Positions 1-5,345 of a stretch of DNA of 5,347 nucleotides are shown here, piece by piece. The stretch's first letter is position 1. Each line of letters begins with the position of its first letter. Source of the stretch: an uncultured Oscillospiraceae bacterium (GTDB lineage: Bacteria > Bacillota > Clostridia > Oscillospirales > Acutalibacteraceae); NCBI GenBank assembly GCA_900555805.1, contig USMJ01000101.1:1-5347 (forward strand). Direction: 5' to 3'. The translations under genes were made by a program, and so were the position numbers. The notes under the pieces are model-generated. The model ran no database searches, had not been told where the DNA came from, and saw nothing but the letters and a program-made list of their open reading frames with translations.

Positions 1-251
1 CCCGCCGCCGGCGACCGCACGGGGTTCGATGCCCCGTGCGGTCGCAAAGAAGTCCGATTTTTATGAATTGTGCAATCGGGGAAGTTACATCTGCCTTTCG
101 GTTTCTCCTGCGGAATTCAAGTCTGTTCGCTATCTCTCCGTCGGCACTGACCGCGCCGACTGCTTTCTTCTCCACCGACCTTCGGCTCGCGCACGCAAGC
201 CTGCTCTCGCCTCCCCTATCGAAATTTTCCAAACTTTTTTCCAAAACCCTC
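1..251. other. Upstream region without a supported gene
   Basis: I see no credible gene here. The region begins with a GC-rich palindrome, followed by a stretch that is open in two plus frames and in one minus frame (the minus frame has no stop from 310 to the window edge). None of these frames has a convincing ribosome binding site or a recognisable domain, and the plus frame that runs into tetR starts upstream of the tetR promoter. The stretch ends in a run of short A/T tracts directly before the promoter. The most likely reading is intergenic DNA or an interspersed repeat at a contig edge. A 3' fragment of a minus-strand gene cannot be excluded. Confidence 0.5.
11..45. repeat. Perfect 14-bp inverted repeat (stem-loop)
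   Basis: GCGACCGCACGGGG at 11-24 is perfectly complementary to 32-45, with a 7-nt loop (TTCGATG). There is no T-tract after the stem on either strand, so it does not look like a standard intrinsic terminator. It sits at the window edge and could be part of an interspersed palindromic repeat, or the terminator-like end of an upstream gene outside the window. Confidence 0.75.
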
Positions 252-280
252 TTGACAAGTGAACGCTCGTTTACTATAAT
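252..280 (+). promoter_or_regulatory. Perfect-consensus sigma-A promoter of the tetR-methyltransferase operon
   Basis: The -35 box TTGACA (252-257) and -10 box TATAAT (275-280) both match the consensus exactly and are separated by the optimal 17 bp. Transcription would start near 286-288, leaving a leader of about 28 nt before the ATG at 315. Such a strong promoter is normally harmless only when tightly repressed, which fits the operator that fills its spacer. Confidence 0.93.
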
Positions 281-302
281 GCAGGTAAACGAGCGTTCAC
301 TT
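257..302. promoter_or_regulatory. Double TetR-type operator: perfect 18-bp inverted repeat around the -10 box
   Basis: AAGTGAACGCTCGTTTAC (257-274) is exactly reverse-complementary to 285-302; the 10-nt spacer (275-284) holds the -10 box. Each arm is itself an imperfect palindrome (12 of 16 positions over GTGAACGCTCGTTTAC), as expected for a binding site of one TetR dimer. Site 1 occupies the -35/-10 spacer and site 2 covers the start point and early leader. A bound repressor would block polymerase at both sites. The sole candidate repressor is the adjacent TetR gene, so autorepression is inferred. Only the right arm lies downstream of the start point, so this is a DNA site and not an RNA hairpin in the operon's own transcript. 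Confidence 0.88.
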
Positions 303-314
303 TTGGAGGTTTAT

Positions 315-929
315 ATGAAATACACAAAGGAAAATATACTTCTTGCGGCTCTTGAGCTGTTCTCGGCAAACGGTTATGAAGCGACTTCCGTCAGCGACAT
401 AGCCTCAAAACTCGGAATAACAAAAGGCGCACTTTATAAGCACTATAAGAGCAAGCAGGATATATTTGACAGCATACTTGAAAGAATGGAACAATACGAC
501 GCCGAAGGAGCGAAAGATTTTGACCTGCCCGAAGAGGTTCTCGCCGAAGCCGAAGAGAAATACCGCTCAGCCAAAACGGAGGATGTTATCGGTTTCGCTC
601 TAGACCGTTTCCGCTATTGGACGCAGGAAGAATTTCCCTGCATGTTCAGAAAAATGCTTACGCTGGAGCAATACCGGAGCGAAGAGATGAGCCGGCTTTA
701 CAATCAATACTTAGTCTCGGGACCTCTCGAATACACCGTCGACCTTTTTGTCTCAAACGGTACTGAAAGTCCTGTCAAAAAGGCAACCGAGCTTTACTCC
801 GCCATGTTTCTCTACTACGGAATATATGACGGAGCGAAAGACAAGTCTAAGGCAATATCCGCCTTTGAGGAACATATTGACAGCCTCGCCGAAAGTTGGG
901 GCGTACCGAAAAAAGAAACGCGCGAATAA
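315..929 (+). CDS. TetR/AcrR-family transcriptional repressor
   Basis: A 204-aa DNA-binding protein that likely represses its own operon. The N-terminal TetR domain covers residues 5-51, with the helix-turn-helix at about 26-45 (VSDIASKLGITKGALYKHYK) followed by the typical KSKQDIF. The rest should be the all-helical ligand-binding and dimerisation domain, which is divergent and does not reveal the ligand. Length is normal for the family. The ATG at 315 is chosen because GGAGG (305-309) lies 5 nt upstream and because the promoter ends at 280; earlier in-frame starts such as GTG at 36 precede the promoter. It is followed after 23 nt by a methyltransferase gene in the same operon. The perfect double operator in front of it is its probable target. 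Function as a TetR regulator is near certain; the inducer is unknown. Confidence 0.95.
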   Translation: MKYTKENILLAALELFSANGYEATSVSDIASKLGITKGALYKHYKSKQDIFDSILERMEQYDAEGAKDFDLPEEVLAEAEEKYRSAKTEDVIGFALDRFRYWTQEEFPCMFRKMLTLEQYRSEEMSRLYNQYLVSGPLEYTVDLFVSNGTESPVKKATELYSAMFLYYGIYDGAKDKSKAISAFEEHIDSLAESWGVPKKETRE

Positions 930-952
930 TTATCTATTAAGGAGAGTTCAAA

Positions 953-1669
953 ATGAATTACGAACTAAGCAAGAAATATGACACACCCGAATTACAGTCA
1001 AAAATCATGGGGCCAAACCCCGTCAAACTCGAAGAAGAACTTCTGCTCGGCCACAAAATCCCTAAGGGCGCGGTCGTTTGCGACCTCGGAAGCGGTCAAG
1101 GGCTGACCTCCGTCTTTCTCGCCAAGGAATACGGCTTCACGGTCTACGCCGCCGACCTTTGGAGCGACCCCGAAGAAAACAGAGTTTTCTTCAGCGAAAT
1201 GGGCTTGTCAGAGGAACAGATAATCCCCGTCAAGGCGGACGCAACAGCTCTTCCGTTCAACAAGGAGTTCTTCGACGCCGTCGTCAGCACGGATTCCTAC
1301 AACTATTTCGGAAGAGATCCCGAATATCTTGACGCGAAACTTTTGCCGTTCGTCAAAAAAGGCGGTCTCATCTATATCGCAATCCCCGGAATGAAAAAGG
1401 ACTGCCACGACAATCTGCCGAAAGAGCTTCTGCTCTCATGGACGCCCGAACAGCTCGAATATATGCATGACGTCGACTACTGGAAAAACATAGTTTCGAT
1501 GAGCAAGGACAGCGAGGTCGTTTCCGTCAAGGAGATGGAAAGCAACGACGAGGTATGGGCAGACTGGCTCAAGCAGGAAAACGAATACGCCATAGGCGAC
1601 CGCAAGTCAATGGAAGCAGGCGGCGGAAAATATCTGAACTTCATTTCGATAGTTTTACGCAAGAAATAA
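953..1669 (+). CDS. Class I SAM-dependent methyltransferase
   Basis: A 238-aa cytoplasmic protein with a Rossmann-type methyltransferase fold. The SAM-binding motif I is VCDLGSGQG (residues 42-50), the acidic residue after strand 2 is D68, motif III is ADATALPF (95-102), motif IV is FDAVVSTD (107-114), and the post-motif stretch LLPFVKKGGLIYIAIPG (130-146) is typical. The C-terminal part, with LSWTPEQLEY and a NEYAIGDRKSMEAGGGKYLNF-like end, resembles a Firmicute methyltransferase family of unassigned substrate that I recognise from memory; some annotation systems place it near cyclopropane-fatty-acid synthase-like enzymes. AAGGAG (939-944) sits 8 nt before the ATG. It is the second gene of the tetR operon and ends at an intrinsic terminator. 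The pairing suggests modification of a small molecule sensed by the repressor, which is inference. Methyltransferase activity is well supported; the acceptor is not known. Confidence 0.9.
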   Translation: MNYELSKKYDTPELQSKIMGPNPVKLEEELLLGHKIPKGAVVCDLGSGQGLTSVFLAKEYGFTVYAADLWSDPEENRVFFSEMGLSEEQIIPVKADATALPFNKEFFDAVVSTDSYNYFGRDPEYLDAKLLPFVKKGGLIYIAIPGMKKDCHDNLPKELLLSWTPEQLEYMHDVDYWKNIVSMSKDSEVVSVKEMESNDEVWADWLKQENEYAIGDRKSMEAGGGKYLNFISIVLRKK

Positions 1670-1683
1670 TTACGTAACGGGCG

Positions 1684-1717
1684 AACAGCCGCGATTATAC
1701 AAATCACGGCTGTTTTT
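1684..1717 (+). terminator. Rho-independent terminator of the tetR-methyltransferase operon
   Basis: ACAGCCGCGATT (1685-1696) pairs with 1702-1713 with one C-A mismatch around a 5-nt loop, and an outer A-T pair extends the stem. TTTTT (1713-1717) follows at once. It starts 14 nt after the methyltransferase stop, as expected for a + strand terminator. Confidence 0.88.
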
Positions 1718-1749
1718 CGAAGATTGCTATACTATTATATATAACAGGC

Positions 1750-1781
1750 AAAAGCGAACCCTCCGAACAGATCGGAGGGTT
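1750..1781 (-). terminator. Probable terminator of the minus-strand hydrolase gene
   Basis: AACCCTCCGA (1757-1766) and TCGGAGGGTT (1772-1781) form a perfect 10-bp stem with a 5-nt loop, 7 nt beyond the hydrolase stop codon. Reading the minus strand, the stem is followed by CGC and then TTTT (1753-1750), so the T-tract is short and slightly displaced. It faces the plus-strand terminator, giving a convergent gene end. Confidence 0.72.
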
Positions 1782-1788
1782 AAAAAGT

Positions 1789-3675
1789 TTATTTGCCTAA
1801 CTTCGATATAAGCTTTTCGACAACGGCAAGAACCGTTCTCGTGACTTTCGCAAGGATGTTCCAGACTGTCGAAGCGAGCTTGTTCTTGAGGCTTGATCCT
1901 ATGCCGTCTCCGTCTGAGTCTGTGAGTTTTCCCGAGTAGTTATCCGTGACCGAGAAGCTGTAGGTTCTCGCTTTTTCCATGCAGTAGTTGTCGCTTTCGC
2001 AATACTTGATCGTGACTTTTCCGCTTGTGACATTCGCCGTGTTTATGTCTAAAATGAGACATTCGCCCGACGAAAGAACTATCGGAAGCTTTTCGCTCGA
2101 CTTGACCTCCGCGCCGTCGACCGAGATCTCGGTAATGAGTACGAAGTTCTTGGTTGCGGTGTTTTTGATGACGAGCTTGCCGCTTCCGCCCTGAACGGCG
2201 TATAAGCAGTTGGTGTCGGCGAACACAGCCGCGACATCCTTGTTCGGGTCGTCGCTCTGCATAAACTGCGGGAATTCAGCGCTGCACCATGCGTCGGTCA
2301 GCTCGTTCGTGTAAAGCAGGGTCTCGAGAAGCTTGAGCGAGTTGGGCGCCCATTCGCTCTGACCGTGATAGCGTTCGTTGATTATCCATGTTCTTTCGGG
2401 GATGAAGCCCGTCGAAAGGTCGATCGTTCTGTCGGGAGAAATGAGATTTTTGCCGTCGAAAGCGACCTTCTGAACATAGTCGTTTCCGAAGGCGTTCTCC
2501 TCGTTCACGCAGTACGCGCCGCATGACGACGAGAGGTTAACGATGCCGTCGGACTGGATTTTTGTTCCGGTGACGAGGTTTATTCCCGAGCAGGAAACTA
2601 TTGAAACGTCCGTTCCGAAGTCGGCGGCGCGTCTGAGCGTTGCGCTGACTTCGCGCATGTAGCCGTTTCTGACCTTGAGCGCGTCCGAAACGATGACTTC
2701 GTTTCCGTCGTCGCTGAAATAGTTTTTGACGACCTCGTCGAATTTATCCGCCGGAACCATTTCGAGGTACGCGGGAGAGTTCTTTGCTATCGGGAGAATA
2801 GTGCTGAGCGCGACCGATTTTAAGATCTTATTTGCCGGCTCGTCAACCGTGTCGGGGACAACGGCGGCGAGAACTTCGGAAAGATCAAGCTCGGTGTGAA
2901 TGATATTTTCAAGAAGATCTATAAGCGTGTCGATATCGAGATTATATATTTCGCTCTTGTCATTAAGAAGATCCGAAACAAAGTATGATCCCTCGAAAAT
3001 GGGGTTGTCAAAGACAAGATTTTCCACATAGCCTTTGTCGGCGTACTTATAAAGATATTGAGCGACGGCGACGCTTCCCTGGCTTAAGCAGTAAACGCTG
3101 ACCTTGTCGTGGCCCGTATAGGTTCTGACCTGTTCTATATAGTCAAGCATCAGGTCAGCGACCTTATCGCCCGAAAGCCGCCAGTCATAGAGAAAGTTGA
3201 AAACGTGATCGCCGCCCAGACGCTCCGCCGCCGACTTCATGTCAAGAAAATCGGAGTCGCCGTAGGGTATGTATTTCGTCGCGTTGTTTTTCACGAAGCC
3301 GTCGTATGACGTATCTTCGGCTGAGGAATATATCGGCTTCAGTTCATGGACGGACGAGCCGTCGGCGTTCATTCTGATAGGCTCTATCAGTTCGCTGATG
3401 ACAGCCTGAGCGAACGGCATGAGATTTTTTATGTCTAACTTGGACAGATTGTTTTTGACTATACCGAGCGCCGTTTCCGCGGTGAACGGGAACGCAACGC
3501 TTTCCGAGCCGTCTTCGTTGACCTGAACGAGGGTCGTCGCGCCGAAACCGGAGACCATGATGACGGGCGTCTTGCCGCAGTCGCAGCCGTCTTTCGCAAA
3601 GGCGAGCGAGGCCGTCGGAATCATGAGAGCCAAGGCGAGAACGAGACTCACGATAACTGAGAATGTCTTTTTCAA
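1789..3675 (-). CDS. Secreted LCAT-like alpha/beta hydrolase (putative lipase/esterase/acyltransferase)
   Basis: A 628-aa exported protein. Residues 1-27 form a signal peptide (MKKTF, then a hydrophobic core, then ASLAFA), likely cut after A27. Residues from about 36 to 445 look like the lecithin:cholesterol acyltransferase branch of alpha/beta hydrolases: PVIMVSGFGATTL (37-49) resembles the oxyanion-hole strand, FNFLYDWR (159-166) is the LCAT-type YDWR motif, CLSQG (196-200) carries the probable nucleophile S198, SDGIVN (375-380) supplies the candidate acid D376, and YHG (436-438) the candidate H437. Residues about 480-580 look like a beta-rich accessory domain; then come a DxDxDG loop (586-591) and an amphipathic helical tail (600-626). 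The start is TTG at 3675, because AAAGGTGG lies 8 nt upstream and the signal peptide begins there; a TTG at 3732 is close to the -10 box. It is transcribed alone. Substrate is unknown: lipid ester, other ester or acyl transfer are all possible. Confidence 0.82.
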   Translation of the reverse strand: MKKTFSVIVSLVLALALMIPTASLAFAKDGCDCGKTPVIMVSGFGATTLVQVNEDGSESVAFPFTAETALGIVKNNLSKLDIKNLMPFAQAVISELIEPIRMNADGSSVHELKPIYSSAEDTSYDGFVKNNATKYIPYGDSDFLDMKSAAERLGGDHVFNFLYDWRLSGDKVADLMLDYIEQVRTYTGHDKVSVYCLSQGSVAVAQYLYKYADKGYVENLVFDNPIFEGSYFVSDLLNDKSEIYNLDIDTLIDLLENIIHTELDLSEVLAAVVPDTVDEPANKILKSVALSTILPIAKNSPAYLEMVPADKFDEVVKNYFSDDGNEVIVSDALKVRNGYMREVSATLRRAADFGTDVSIVSCSGINLVTGTKIQSDGIVNLSSSCGAYCVNEENAFGNDYVQKVAFDGKNLISPDRTIDLSTGFIPERTWIINERYHGQSEWAPNSLKLLETLLYTNELTDAWCSAEFPQFMQSDDPNKDVAAVFADTNCLYAVQGGSGKLVIKNTATKNFVLITEISVDGAEVKSSEKLPIVLSSGECLILDINTANVTSGKVTIKYCESDNYCMEKARTYSFSVTDNYSGKLTDSDGDGIGSSLKNKLASTVWNILAKVTRTVLAVVEKLISKLGK

Positions 3676-3683
3676 TTCAATTT

Positions 3684-3691
3684 CCACCTTT
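3684..3691 (-). promoter_or_regulatory. Ribosome binding site that fixes a TTG start for the hydrolase
   Basis: Read on the minus strand this is AAAGGTGG, one mismatch from AAAGGAGG, ending 8 nt before TTG (3675-3673). The TTG opens a canonical MKKTF signal peptide. No ATG or other start at proper spacing gives a signal peptide. Confidence 0.8.
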
Positions 3692-3722
3692 CGTGATTTA
3701 ACGACAATATTTGCTACATAAA

Positions 3723-3751
3723 AGTATACCAATATTATACAAAAAAATCAA
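3723..3751 (-). promoter_or_regulatory. Sigma-A promoter of the hydrolase gene
   Basis: On the minus strand TTGATT (3751-3746) and TATACT (3728-3723) are separated by exactly 17 nt. Transcription would start near 3716, giving a leader of about 40 nt before the TTG start. A second TATAAT lies inside the spacer (3739-3734), but its upstream region at the right distance is a poor -35 box. Confidence 0.75.
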
Positions 3752-3832
3752 CGGTTATTTGTCCTCTTTTTTGCGGTACACGCGAACTCGGTGCTTAATT
3801 GCGGTCTCCGCCCCCTGCCGCGCGATGTGCTG

Positions 3833-3849
3833 TTGACGGCTTCCGTCAA
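3833..3849. promoter_or_regulatory. Palindrome overlapping the -35 box (possible operator)
   Basis: TTGACGG (3833-3839) and CCGTCAA (3843-3849) are perfect reverse complements with a 3-nt centre. The repeat includes the whole -35 box, so a bound protein would compete with polymerase. It could also be chance, since the arms are only 7 bp. Confidence 0.4.
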
Positions 3850-3861
3850 GCGAGTTATAAT
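3833..3861 (+). promoter_or_regulatory. Sigma-A promoter of the three-gene operon
   Basis: TTGACG (3833-3838) and TATAAT (3856-3861) are spaced by 17 bp, one base from full consensus. The start point would be near 3868, with a leader of about 69 nt before the ATG at 3937. The promoter is divergent from that of the hydrolase. Confidence 0.88.
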
Positions 3862-3893
3862 ATAAATACCGAGATCAAATTTTACTAAATAGG

Positions 3894-3909
3894 TGTACCA
3901 AGTGGTACA
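3894..3909. promoter_or_regulatory. Palindrome TGTACCA-AG-TGGTACA in the leader (possible operator)
   Basis: Two perfect 7-bp arms with a 2-nt centre lie about 26 nt downstream of the predicted start point and 14 nt before the AAGGAG. The layout (TGTAC...GTACA) is reminiscent of operators of GntR regulators of the YtrA type, but no such regulator is encoded in the window. Identification of the binder is speculation; the palindrome itself is exact. Confidence 0.45.
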
Positions 3910-3922
3910 AAATATCAAAAAT

Positions 3923-3928
3923 AAGGAG
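3923..3928 (+). promoter_or_regulatory. Ribosome binding site of the TfoX-domain gene
   Basis: AAGGAG ends 8 nt before the ATG at 3937. It overlaps an in-frame GTG at 3928, which therefore cannot be the real start. Confidence 0.85.
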
Positions 3929-3936
3929 TGAAAACT

Positions 3937-4257
3937 ATGGCAACATCAATCGAATATATAGAATTCGTCTGCGAACATATAAACAAATTCGGAGCGGTCA
4001 GATATAAAAAGATGTTCGGAGAATATATGGCTTATCTGAACGACAAGCCGATACTGACCGTTTGCGACAACACTGTTTTTGTCAAGAAGCTTCCGAAAAT
4101 CGAAGATATAATGTCCGGCTCGGAATGCGGATATCCGTATGACGGAGCTAAGGAGAGCTATATTCTTGATATCGAGAACAGCGAACTGCTTGACAGGCTT
4201 ATCCCTGTTCTTGAGGAGATCACGCCTGTTCCGAAACCGAGGAAGAAGAAATCATGA
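3937..4257 (+). CDS. TfoX/Sxy N-terminal-domain protein
   Basis: A 106-aa protein consisting of a single TfoX N-terminal-like domain. The characteristic segment is YKKMFGEYMAYLNDKP followed by a hydrophobic strand and VFVKK, at about residues 23-51, as in the RxMFGxxxxYxxGK...LYLK pattern of that family. The later YPYDGAKESYIL also fits. The tail is basic (PKPRKKKS). The C-terminal TfoX domain, which the proteobacterial competence regulator Sxy/TfoX has, is absent, so a competence role should not be assumed. Standalone TfoX-N proteins are common in Firmicutes and largely uncharacterised. It is the first gene of an operon, and its stop codon overlaps the next start as ATGA, pointing to translational coupling. 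Confidence 0.85.
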   Translation: MATSIEYIEFVCEHINKFGAVRYKKMFGEYMAYLNDKPILTVCDNTVFVKKLPKIEDIMSGSECGYPYDGAKESYILDIENSELLDRLIPVLEEITPVPKPRKKKS

Positions 4258-4775
4258 CAGGGGCGCACATGAAAAGGGCGATAGTCATCGGCTGTCCCGG
4301 AAGCGGAAAAAGCACATTTTCAAGAGCTTTGCGTGACCTTACGGGCATACCGCTGATACATCTCGACGCATTATACTGGAAGCCGGACAAAACGACGGTC
4401 ACGAGAGAAGAATTCGACGAAAAGCTTAACGCTGCCATGAACAACGAAAGCTGGATAATCGACGGAAATTTTCAGCGAACGCTCGAAACGCGCATAGAGA
4501 GATGCGACACGGTGTTCTTTCTCGATATTCCGACAGATGTCTGTCTTGACGGAATAAACTCGCGAAAAGGTCAGCCGAGATCGGATATGCCTTGGGTCGA
4601 GAACGAGGACGAGACCGACAACGAACTTGAAGATTTCGTCAAAGCTTTCGAGACCGACGGCAAGCCGTTTATACTGACGCTCTTGAAAAGGTATCCCGAC
4701 AAGAAAGTGTATAAATTCACAAGCAGGGCAGAAATAGATAAATTTTTGTATAATATGAGACATAATGAGGTGTAG
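4254..4775 (+). CDS. P-loop kinase-like protein (adenylate kinase/FlaR-related)
   Basis: A 173-aa cytoplasmic nucleotide-binding protein. The Walker A motif GCPGSGKST lies at residues 13-21. It is followed by LIHLDALYWKPD (about 35-46), then WIIDGNFQRTLETRIERCDTVFFLDIP (about 66-92) with the acidic strand end typical of this group, and a C-terminal basic region. These are hallmarks of the small P-loop family often labelled DNA topology modulation protein (FlaR-related) or adenylate kinase-like. The phosphate acceptor is unknown, and the topology label is historical. Start choice is uncertain: ATG 4254 overlaps the upstream stop (ATGA) and has AGGA 10 nt upstream, whereas ATG 4269 has AGGGG 5 nt upstream and gives MKRAIVIGCPG, the usual beginning in this family (168 aa). 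Middle gene of the operon. Confidence 0.87.
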   Translation: MTGAHMKRAIVIGCPGSGKSTFSRALRDLTGIPLIHLDALYWKPDKTTVTREEFDEKLNAAMNNESWIIDGNFQRTLETRIERCDTVFFLDIPTDVCLDGINSRKGQPRSDMPWVENEDETDNELEDFVKAFETDGKPFILTLLKRYPDKKVYKFTSRAEIDKFLYNMRHNEV

Positions 4776-4777
4776 CT

Positions 4778-5251
4778 ATGAGAAGAAAAGACAGAGAAGT
4801 TACGGATTTCAAGAAGATAGTTTTCATACTGAACGACTGCGACTGCTGCCGTTTGGGTCTTGTTGACGAAAAAGGACGGGCTTATATCGTCCCGATGAAT
4901 TTCGGCACTGAAACAGACGGTGAAAGACTTTCGCTTTATTTTCACTGCGCAAACGAGGGCAAGAAGCTTGATATTATGAGAGCGAATTCTGCCGTCTCGT
5001 TTGAAGCCGACACAAAAGGCGAACTAACCAAGGGCGACATAGCCTGCGCGTATTCGTATAATTACAGATGCGTTATGGGCGAGGGAAAAGCCGAGATCCT
5101 CACGGACAGCGACGAAAAGCTCCGAGGGCTCAACAGCATAATGCGCTGCTATTCGGGAAAATCCGATTGGGAGTTTCTGCCCGAGATGCTTGAAAGGGTA
5201 TGCGTGATAAGGGTCAGGGTCGACAGCCTGTCCTGCAAGGAACATATGTAA
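4778..5251 (+). CDS. NimA-like flavin-binding protein (pyridoxamine 5'-phosphate oxidase family)
   Basis: A 157-aa split-barrel protein. It opens with MRRKDREVTDF, typical of the NimA group, followed by a CDCCRLGLVDEKGRAYIVPMNFG segment (21-43) that would form the barrel wall. LYFHCANEGKKLDIM (53-67) is the family signature, with H56 at the conserved histidine. VSFEAD (73-78) and a VMGEGKAEILTD segment (99-110) follow. Related Nim proteins reduce or bind 5-nitroimidazoles and confer resistance, but many homologues are ordinary flavin-binding proteins of unknown substrate, so resistance is not shown by sequence. GAGGTG (4767-4772) lies 5 nt before the ATG, and only 2 nt separate it from the kinase stop. 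It is the last gene of the operon. Length matches the family. Confidence 0.9.
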   Translation: MRRKDREVTDFKKIVFILNDCDCCRLGLVDEKGRAYIVPMNFGTETDGERLSLYFHCANEGKKLDIMRANSAVSFEADTKGELTKGDIACAYSYNYRCVMGEGKAEILTDSDEKLRGLNSIMRCYSGKSDWEFLPEMLERVCVIRVRVDSLSCKEHM

Positions 5252-5296
5252 ATCTGTGTGTAAATTCGGATAGCGGGGAGTGAGATCGCGGCAAAA

Positions 5297-5317
5297 GGTT
5301 TCCCCGACGGGGAAACC
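5297..5317. repeat. Perfect 9-bp hairpin with a 3-nt loop
   Basis: GGTTTCCCC (5297-5305) and GGGGAAACC (5309-5317) flank GAC. It lies 45 nt after the last gene. No T-tract follows, because a second hairpin begins at once, so termination is possible but not obvious. Confidence 0.75.
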
Positions 5318-5345
5318 GCCGCAAGCCGCCGCAGCGGCTTGCGGC
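5318..5345. repeat. Perfect 12-bp GC-rich hairpin at the window edge
   Basis: GCCGCAAGCCGC (5318-5329) pairs with 5334-5345 around CGCA; C5317-G5346 can add another pair. It is contiguous with the preceding hairpin. Sequence beyond 5347 would show whether a T-tract follows or whether this is part of an interspersed repeat. Confidence 0.75.

Noticed and set aside
29..262. 77-aa plus-strand open frame
   Set aside because: No ribosome binding site or domain; it starts inside the palindromic stem and ends in the promoter region.
257..302. Inverted repeat as a transcription terminator or RNA hairpin
   Set aside because: The -10 box sits in its centre, so the operon transcript contains only the right arm; the operator reading explains all of its features.
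36..314. In-frame N-terminal extension of the TetR gene from a GTG
   Set aside because: It lies mostly upstream of the promoter and operator, has no family similarity, and the ATG at 315 has its own ideal GGAGG.
2276..2524. 82-aa arginine-rich open frame on the minus strand
   Set aside because: It is an out-of-frame shadow of the hydrolase gene, with composition typical of such shadows.
3928..3936. GTG start adding three residues to the TfoX-domain protein
   Set aside because: The GTG overlaps the AAGGAG that serves the ATG at 3937, so it cannot be initiated properly.
4371..4945. Minus-strand open frames opposite the kinase and NimA-like genes
   Set aside because: They are antisense to well-supported coding regions and have no ribosome binding site or recognisable domain.
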